This document shows positions 5,187-6,459 of a stretch of 6,459 bases of DNA, piece after piece; positions within the stretch are counted from its first letter, which is position 1, and each line of letters begins with the position of its first letter. The DNA lies in assembly GCA_003168315.1 (NCBI GenBank), contig PMSP01000123.1, positions 1 to 6,459 on the forward strand. Direction: 5' to 3'. The notes below the pieces were generated by a model that was not told where the DNA came from, made no database searches, and worked only from the letters and a program-made list of their open reading frames with translations. Source of the stretch: Opitutaceae bacterium (lineage in GTDB: Bacteria > Verrucomicrobiota > Verrucomicrobiia > Opitutales > Opitutaceae). The position numbers and the translations under genes are program-made.

Positions 5187-6343
5187 GCAACAAAGAACCC
5201 GTCGCCGTCATGCGACTGGGGAAGGAGCGTCCTCCCGCGGATGACAGCCTCGAAGTTGCCCTCCCTGGCCAGGAACGACCCGGCGACCCCCTCGTTCTCG
5301 GTGCGGCAGAGGGAGCACGTGGCGTAGGCCAGGATCCCGCCGACTCGGACGCGGGGCGCACTTTCGACCAGAAGCCTTTCCTGGAGTAGCGCCGCGGCGG
5401 CGACGGAGGCGGCCGTCGTCACCCACCTGAGGTGCGGCGCGCGCCGCCAGGTGCCCGAGCCCGAGCACGGGGCGTCGACGAGGACCGCGTCAAAGCCGCC
5501 CTGCGGGTCGACGGAGTCCCCGATGCCTATCCTGTCGCCGAGGCCCGCCCGGGCGGCGCGGCGCGAGAGCTCCTCGAGCGCGGCGGGGCGCACGTCCCTC
5601 GCGGTGACGCGCCCGGCGGCTCCGAGGAGCGAGGCAAGCTGCAGCGTCTTTCCCCCGGATCCCGCGCAGGCGTCCAGCCAATGGCCGCCGGGAGCCGCGC
5701 CGACGGCCTCCAGGACGAGCTGGGAGCCGATGTCCTGTATCTCGACCAACCCGGACAGGTACGCCCTTGTCCTCGACACGTCCGTTCCCGCCGGGAGCTC
5801 GAGGGCCCCCGGCAGGAGCGGGCTCGGCCGCCATTCCCAGCCGAGGGAGTCGAACTCGCTCAGGACCGCCGCGGGGTCGCCGGTTTGGAGGCGGAGCCAG
5901 AGGGGCGCCCGGGAAAGGAGGGTCTCGCGGAGCGGGGGCAGGGAGGCGCCCGGGCACTCGGCGCGGAACCAGAACGGGGTGAGGGCCTCGACGTCGGCGC
6001 CAAGGATCCGCGCCTTCTCGCCGGCGTCCGCCGGGCAGGCGGGAAGGCCGCCGGCGGTCTCAGCCCGGAATTCCCGCGAGGCGGGCGTGTCCGCGGCGAG
6101 CCAGGCGATCCTGCGCGCCGCCTCCCGGGGATCCGGCCCGAGGAGCGGCTCAATCCAGGGGAGATACCTGAGGGTCGCGTAGATCAGCTCCCGGTACAGC
6201 CGCCGGTCGCGCGAGCCCAGGCGCCTGTCGCCGCCGAGGAGGGAGTCAATTCGGCCCGGCAGCCCTGCATCCGTCGCCCAGTGGGGCCGCAGCCGCCCGA
6301 GGATCTCCAGTAGGGTTCGCTGCTGGCTTCCGGCGCGGCTCAC
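5162..6343 (-). CDS. RsmB/NOP-family RNA (cytosine-C5)-methyltransferase
   Basis: A SAM-dependent methyltransferase of the family that makes 5-methylcytosine in RNA; RsmB itself acts at C967 of E. coli 16S rRNA. It has 393 residues, against about 430 for E. coli RsmB. The N-terminal region, roughly 5-130, resembles the NusB-like RNA-binding domain in position and helical character. The catalytic domain (about 145-393) carries SAM motif I 'DACAGSGGKT' (224-233), 'ARDVRPAALEEL' (248-259), motif IV 'VDAPCSGSGTWRR' with C293 (product release in this family), and motif VI 'YATCSLCRTENE' with C343 (the expected nucleophile). The start is GTG at 6343-6341, with GGAAG 8 nt upstream; an in-frame stop at 6391-6389 limits any extension. 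The preceding gene ends 34 nt upstream on the same strand, so co-transcription is possible. The exact target base is not certain, so no gene symbol is given. Confidence 0.9.
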   Translation of the reverse strand: MSRAGSQQRTLLEILGRLRPHWATDAGLPGRIDSLLGGDRRLGSRDRRLYRELIYATLRYLPWIEPLLGPDPREAARRIAWLAADTPASREFRAETAGGLPACPADAGEKARILGADVEALTPFWFRAECPGASLPPLRETLLSRAPLWLRLQTGDPAAVLSEFDSLGWEWRPSPLLPGALELPAGTDVSRTRAYLSGLVEIQDIGSQLVLEAVGAAPGGHWLDACAGSGGKTLQLASLLGAAGRVTARDVRPAALEELSRRAARAGLGDRIGIGDSVDPQGGFDAVLVDAPCSGSGTWRRAPHLRWVTTAASVAAAALLQERLLVESAPRVRVGGILAYATCSLCRTENEGVAGSFLAREGNFEAVIRGRTLLPQSHDGDGFFVATFRRIRA

Positions 6344-6377
6344 GGGTTCGGCTTCCAGGAGGGCACCGGGGCCGCCG

Positions 6378-6459
6378 TCAGAACCTGATCAGGTCAAGGT
6401 TCACCTCCATGCCGAAGTGGCCCTGGTGGTTGTTCGGCCCCTCTGAAAACACCACCGCG
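6378..6459 (-). CDS. C-terminal end of a probable outer-membrane beta-barrel protein; 5' part outside window
   Basis: The last 26 codons of a minus-strand gene are visible, ending at TGA 6380-6378. The peptide ends 'GHFGMEVNLDLIRF'. Hydrophobic residues alternate with polar ones (F, M, V, L, L) and the last residue is Phe, which is the classic C-terminal strand recognised by the BAM outer-membrane insertion machinery. Both alternative minus-strand frames look less protein-like over this stretch. The gene lies 34 nt upstream of the RsmB-type methyltransferase on the same strand. With so little sequence, the family cannot be named; another protein that happens to end in Phe is possible. Confidence 0.5.
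   Translation of the reverse strand, partial: AVVFSEGPNNHQGHFGMEVNLDLIRF

Noticed and set aside
5432..6313. Plus-strand open frame of 293 codons
   Set aside because: It is antisense to the methyltransferase and its composition is that of a shadow frame.
6383..6394. Perfect 12-bp palindrome ACCTGATCAGGT
   Set aside because: It falls in the last codons of the partial gene. A perfect 12-bp palindrome is expected about once or twice by chance in a window of this length, and nothing else supports a function.

Overview
The window is GC-rich, densely packed bacterial chromosome with no rRNA, tRNA, CRISPR array or recognisable mobile element. The style of the proteins points to Verrucomicrobiota, most likely the Opitutales/Opitutaceae: a LacI-family regulator with the 'SKNTISLAL' type of helix-turn-helix, exported GH39 and GH51 enzymes, and start codons mostly without a Shine-Dalgarno sequence. 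That assignment is inferred from memory of protein families, not from a search.

Positions 1-4292 form a small hemicellulose (arabinoxylan) module. A GH39 beta-xylosidase-like gene runs leftward out of the window (1512 to before 1). A LacI-type repressor gene is divergent from it (1636-2736). A GH51 alpha-L-arabinofuranosidase (4292-2733, minus strand) converges on the repressor so tightly that the two stop codons overlap. Both enzymes have signal peptides and intact catalytic glutamates, so they probably remove arabinose and xylose from arabinoxylan fragments outside the cytoplasm. The regulator is the obvious candidate to control them. A 13-bp motif matching at 10 positions lies in the GH39/lacI spacer (1588-1600) and again upstream of GH51 (4337-4349), which makes it a candidate operator.

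Positions 4405-6459 hold housekeeping or unassigned genes: an orphan CheY-like response regulator (minus), a divergent 81-residue two-helix membrane protein of unknown function (plus), an RsmB/NOP-family RNA cytosine-C5 methyltransferase (minus), and the last 26 codons of another minus-strand protein whose C-terminus looks like the final strand of an outer-membrane beta-barrel. The small membrane-protein gene and the methyltransferase gene converge with 3 nt between them. An 11-bp bulged hairpin starts directly after one stop codon and contains the other.

There is no stretch longer than about 130 nt without a gene. I found no clearly new system. The points most worth a second look are the shared putative operator, the two unusual convergent junctions, a hairpin over the start codon of the small membrane protein, and the CxxC motif beside the GH39 nucleophile.
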